DNA from: Gemmatimonadota bacterium
GTDB taxonomy: Bacteria; Gemmatimonadota; Gemmatimonadetes; Gemmatimonadales; Gemmatimonadaceae
Direction: 5' to 3'
Assembly (NCBI GenBank): GCA_003222065.1
Contig: QHUV01000011.1
Location: 1-14,529, forward strand
DNA length: 14,529 bases
The notes below the pieces were generated by a model that saw nothing but the letters and a program-made list of their open reading frames with translations, did no database searches and was not told where the DNA came from. The translations under genes and the position numbers were made by a program. Below are positions 12,980 through 14,529 of the stretch, piece after piece. Every line of letters starts with the position of its first letter. Within the stretch, counting starts at the first letter, position 1.

Positions 12980-14437
12980 CGCGAGCGTCGCGTTCGCGTA
13001 CTCGATCTCTCCAGTGACGTCTCGCACGACCGCGGACGCCAGCCAATCGGGAAGAGCAACGGTGTCGTCGGCATTCGTGAGCTCGACTTCCGCCAGCACC
13101 AGGTCGCGATCGAGGAATTCATCTATCTCCCACGTGCGCGCCGGCCCCTTCACCACATAACGACGCTTGCTGATGCGACGGCCCTCAGTCACCGGCCACA
13201 TTCGATCGAAGAGCGCGGCGTCCACCTCGTCCTCGATCTCGGTGCGAATGAGGCCGTCACCGACTTTGATCGTGCGATAGTAATGCGTGTCGTCAGTCGC
13301 CGTTCGCACGCGGCGCAGTCGTTCGAGCACGCGCGTTCCGGGGACGTAACCTTGCTCGATCTCGCTCACGGTCGCGTTGTCAGGCAGCATCGGGAGCCCA
13401 CGCAGCAGATACTTGCGCTCGATCTCCGTCGATCGCCCCGCGCGCGCGGCTAGTGATTGTGCTACCCCGTCGACGCGTGCGACGAACGGGTCGCCTTCGC
13501 CGAGCCACTTGCTCTTCGCGTCGACAAAGGCCTCCTGGCCGCGCTCGTGCAGACGGCCAGCCAACGCAAGCAAGCCGAGCCTAACGTCACGACCGCGATC
13601 GGCGCGCAATGCCCGGGTCATGTCCTTCCCTTCGACTACGGCTTCGGAAAGGCGACGGCCCTCGGCCGCGGCCGCGCTCTCGCTCGCGCGGACGATCGCC
13701 GCCGAGAAGACATGGACGTCGTGCCAATCACCAAGCGTGTCCTGCATCCTGGCGAGGTCGTCGACGAGCTCCGTCCCCCCGTCGACGTGTTTGGCGAAAG
13801 GCTCCAGCAGGTAGCGTAACCGCTTGCCCGCGATGCGCGCCGCGTGCGCTCCCTTTTCGTCCTCGAAGGTCTCCACGCGCGCCAGTCGTCGTGAGAGCGT
13901 TGTCGCGTGGTCCCGTAGCAGCTCGGCCATCACGGCGGCAAAGCGACGTGGCGTTTCGCCGTCGTCGCTGTCGAGCTGCGCGCGATAGGACGGCAGCTTA
14001 CGGGACAGGGCCGTGGCAGCGCGATCGAAGGCGCGCCCGCCCTTCGTCGTGACGGTATGCTCGTCGTGTCGCTTGTCCGTTTCGATCTGCTCGACGAGCC
14101 AGCTGAGACCGCGCCGTTGACGTACGCTCAAGGCGCTACGCTGGGCGTGCAGCCAAGTGAGATGGACCTCGGCGTCGCGGGCATCGCCCGTGAGACGCGC
14201 CGCCTTCGCGAGCCGGCGCACGGCCTTCTTCGGCGTGCTGTCCTCGAGCCACGGGCCAAGTCCGCGTAACCAGCTTCGCAGCCGCCGAACGGCGACGCGA
14301 AAGTCGTGGACCGCGTCGCTGTCCGACGGATCGCCGAGGCGCTGCCGCGCCGTCATGGCCTTGTCGAGGAGGTCGAGGGCGACGATACGCGCCGCCCGCT
14401 CCACGGGTTGATCGAGCAGTTCCGAGCTTATGTGCAT
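12803..14437 (-). CDS. CHAD-CYTH protein with reversed domain order
   Basis: 544 residues. A CHAD domain comes first (~12-300): AVHDFRVAVRRLRSWLRGLG (His44, Arg47, Arg51, Arg52, Arg54), AARIAGKRLRYLLEPF (~199-214) and RMQDTLGDWHDVHVF (~230-244), conserved basic helices that bind polyphosphate. A CYTH (triphosphate tunnel) domain follows (~335-486) with the signature EIERK (Glu338, Glu340, Lys342), YYRTIKVG, RTEIEDEV, SKRRYVVKG, WEIDEFLDRDLVLAEVEL and a terminal ANATLAS. CYTH normally precedes CHAD in fused proteins. A likely role is inorganic polyphosphate or triphosphate binding or hydrolysis. Residues 487-544 are a charged, low-complexity tail encoded antisense to the membrane protein gene. 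No signal peptide. No strong ribosome site is seen upstream. Confidence 0.9.
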   Translation of the reverse strand: MHISSELLDQPVERAARIVALDLLDKAMTARQRLGDPSDSDAVHDFRVAVRRLRSWLRGLGPWLEDSTPKKAVRRLAKAARLTGDARDAEVHLTWLHAQRSALSVRQRRGLSWLVEQIETDKRHDEHTVTTKGGRAFDRAATALSRKLPSYRAQLDSDDGETPRRFAAVMAELLRDHATTLSRRLARVETFEDEKGAHAARIAGKRLRYLLEPFAKHVDGGTELVDDLARMQDTLGDWHDVHVFSAAIVRASESAAAAEGRRLSEAVVEGKDMTRALRADRGRDVRLGLLALAGRLHERGQEAFVDAKSKWLGEGDPFVARVDGVAQSLAARAGRSTEIERKYLLRGLPMLPDNATVSEIEQGYVPGTRVLERLRRVRTATDDTHYYRTIKVGDGLIRTEIEDEVDAALFDRMWPVTEGRRISKRRYVVKGPARTWEIDEFLDRDLVLAEVELTNADDTVALPDWLASAVVRDVTGEIEYANATLASGDRGVAEEAKEDLDEKERRQGDGDSPADYPRITKEPVVPPLRRRRREQPAVEESPAT

Positions 14438-14529
14438 GGACGTGCCGGGTGGGCGCCTCTCATTCGGCGCCTCCGATCATGCACCGGCGGAGTATGCTCC
14501 GCCAGAGTCGGGTGCCTAGTGCTCGATCG
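14438..14529. other. Gene-free right edge with a short perfect hairpin
   Basis: No gene is visible. GGCGGAG (14486-14492) and CTCCGCC (14497-14503) form a perfect 7-bp stem with a TATG loop. Neither strand has a T-run after it, so it is not a standard terminator. It lies upstream of the CHAD-CYTH start. Confidence 0.5.

Noticed and set aside
14486..14503. Perfect 7-bp hairpin as a terminator
   Set aside because: No T-run follows it on either strand and the upstream gene is outside the window.
14511..14526. GGTGCCTAGTGCTC at the right edge, resembling the complement of the AGCACCT heptamer array
   Set aside because: Only about one imperfect unit is visible before the window ends, so a second array cannot be claimed.

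Overview
The window is GC-rich DNA, and every recognisable gene is of ordinary bacterial chromosomal type. Several things point to Gemmatimonadota, or a close soil lineage such as Acidobacteriota. These are the ADOP/MacB-type permease at the left edge, a TolB-propeller/gamma-glutamyltransferase fusion, a 'KTALSDDLKRDLQLAS'-type lipoprotein, many secreted or lipid-anchored proteins, and a strongly over-used octamer CGTTAGGC. That assignment is inference. I see no phage, plasmid, CRISPR, tRNA or rRNA genes.

Layout. (1) 3-851: 3' end of an ADOP-family ABC-transporter permease, followed directly by a dispersed palindromic repeat (855-979). (2) 1046-3662: a secreted fusion of a TolB-like propeller, a short tricorn/S41-like helical segment and a gamma-glutamyltransferase domain. 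Its signal peptide lies in a different frame from the rest, so there is a frameshift near 1191-1203. (3) 3934-4464 (minus): SnoaL-like lipoprotein. It is divergent from 4743-5417 (plus), a proline/glycine-rich lipoprotein that ends at a textbook rho-independent terminator. (4) 5541-8033: a small secreted His/Cys-rich protein followed by a TonB-dependent receptor, plausibly a metal-uptake pair. (5) 10019 down to 8296 (minus): an AHL-lactonase-like metallo-beta-lactamase-fold hydrolase translationally coupled (ATGA) to a divergent arginase-family protein. (6) 10178-12121 (plus): a compact run of a small membrane protein, an unrecognised protein (start overlaps the previous stop), a DinB/DUF1572 protein and an HExxH putative metallopeptidase. 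(7) 12272-12478 and 12545-12979 (plus): two small membrane proteins. (8) 14437 down to 12803 (minus): a CHAD-CYTH protein with the usual domain order reversed. Its C-terminal tail is encoded entirely antisense to the preceding membrane protein.

For novelty, the strongest signals are non-coding. Two copies of a ~155-bp near-palindromic element (3726-3881 and 8084-8238) each sit in the middle of a tail-to-tail intergenic gap. The octamer CGTTAGGC/GCCTAACG occurs about 13 times by my reading, where roughly 0.5 would be expected by chance. Inside genes it frequently imposes rare codons (TTA, CTA, AGG), which suggests selection at the DNA level. Of the proteins, the propeller-GGT fusion, the reversed CHAD-CYTH protein and the arginase-fold protein with altered active-site residues most deserve a second look. 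All intergenic gaps are under 300 bp.
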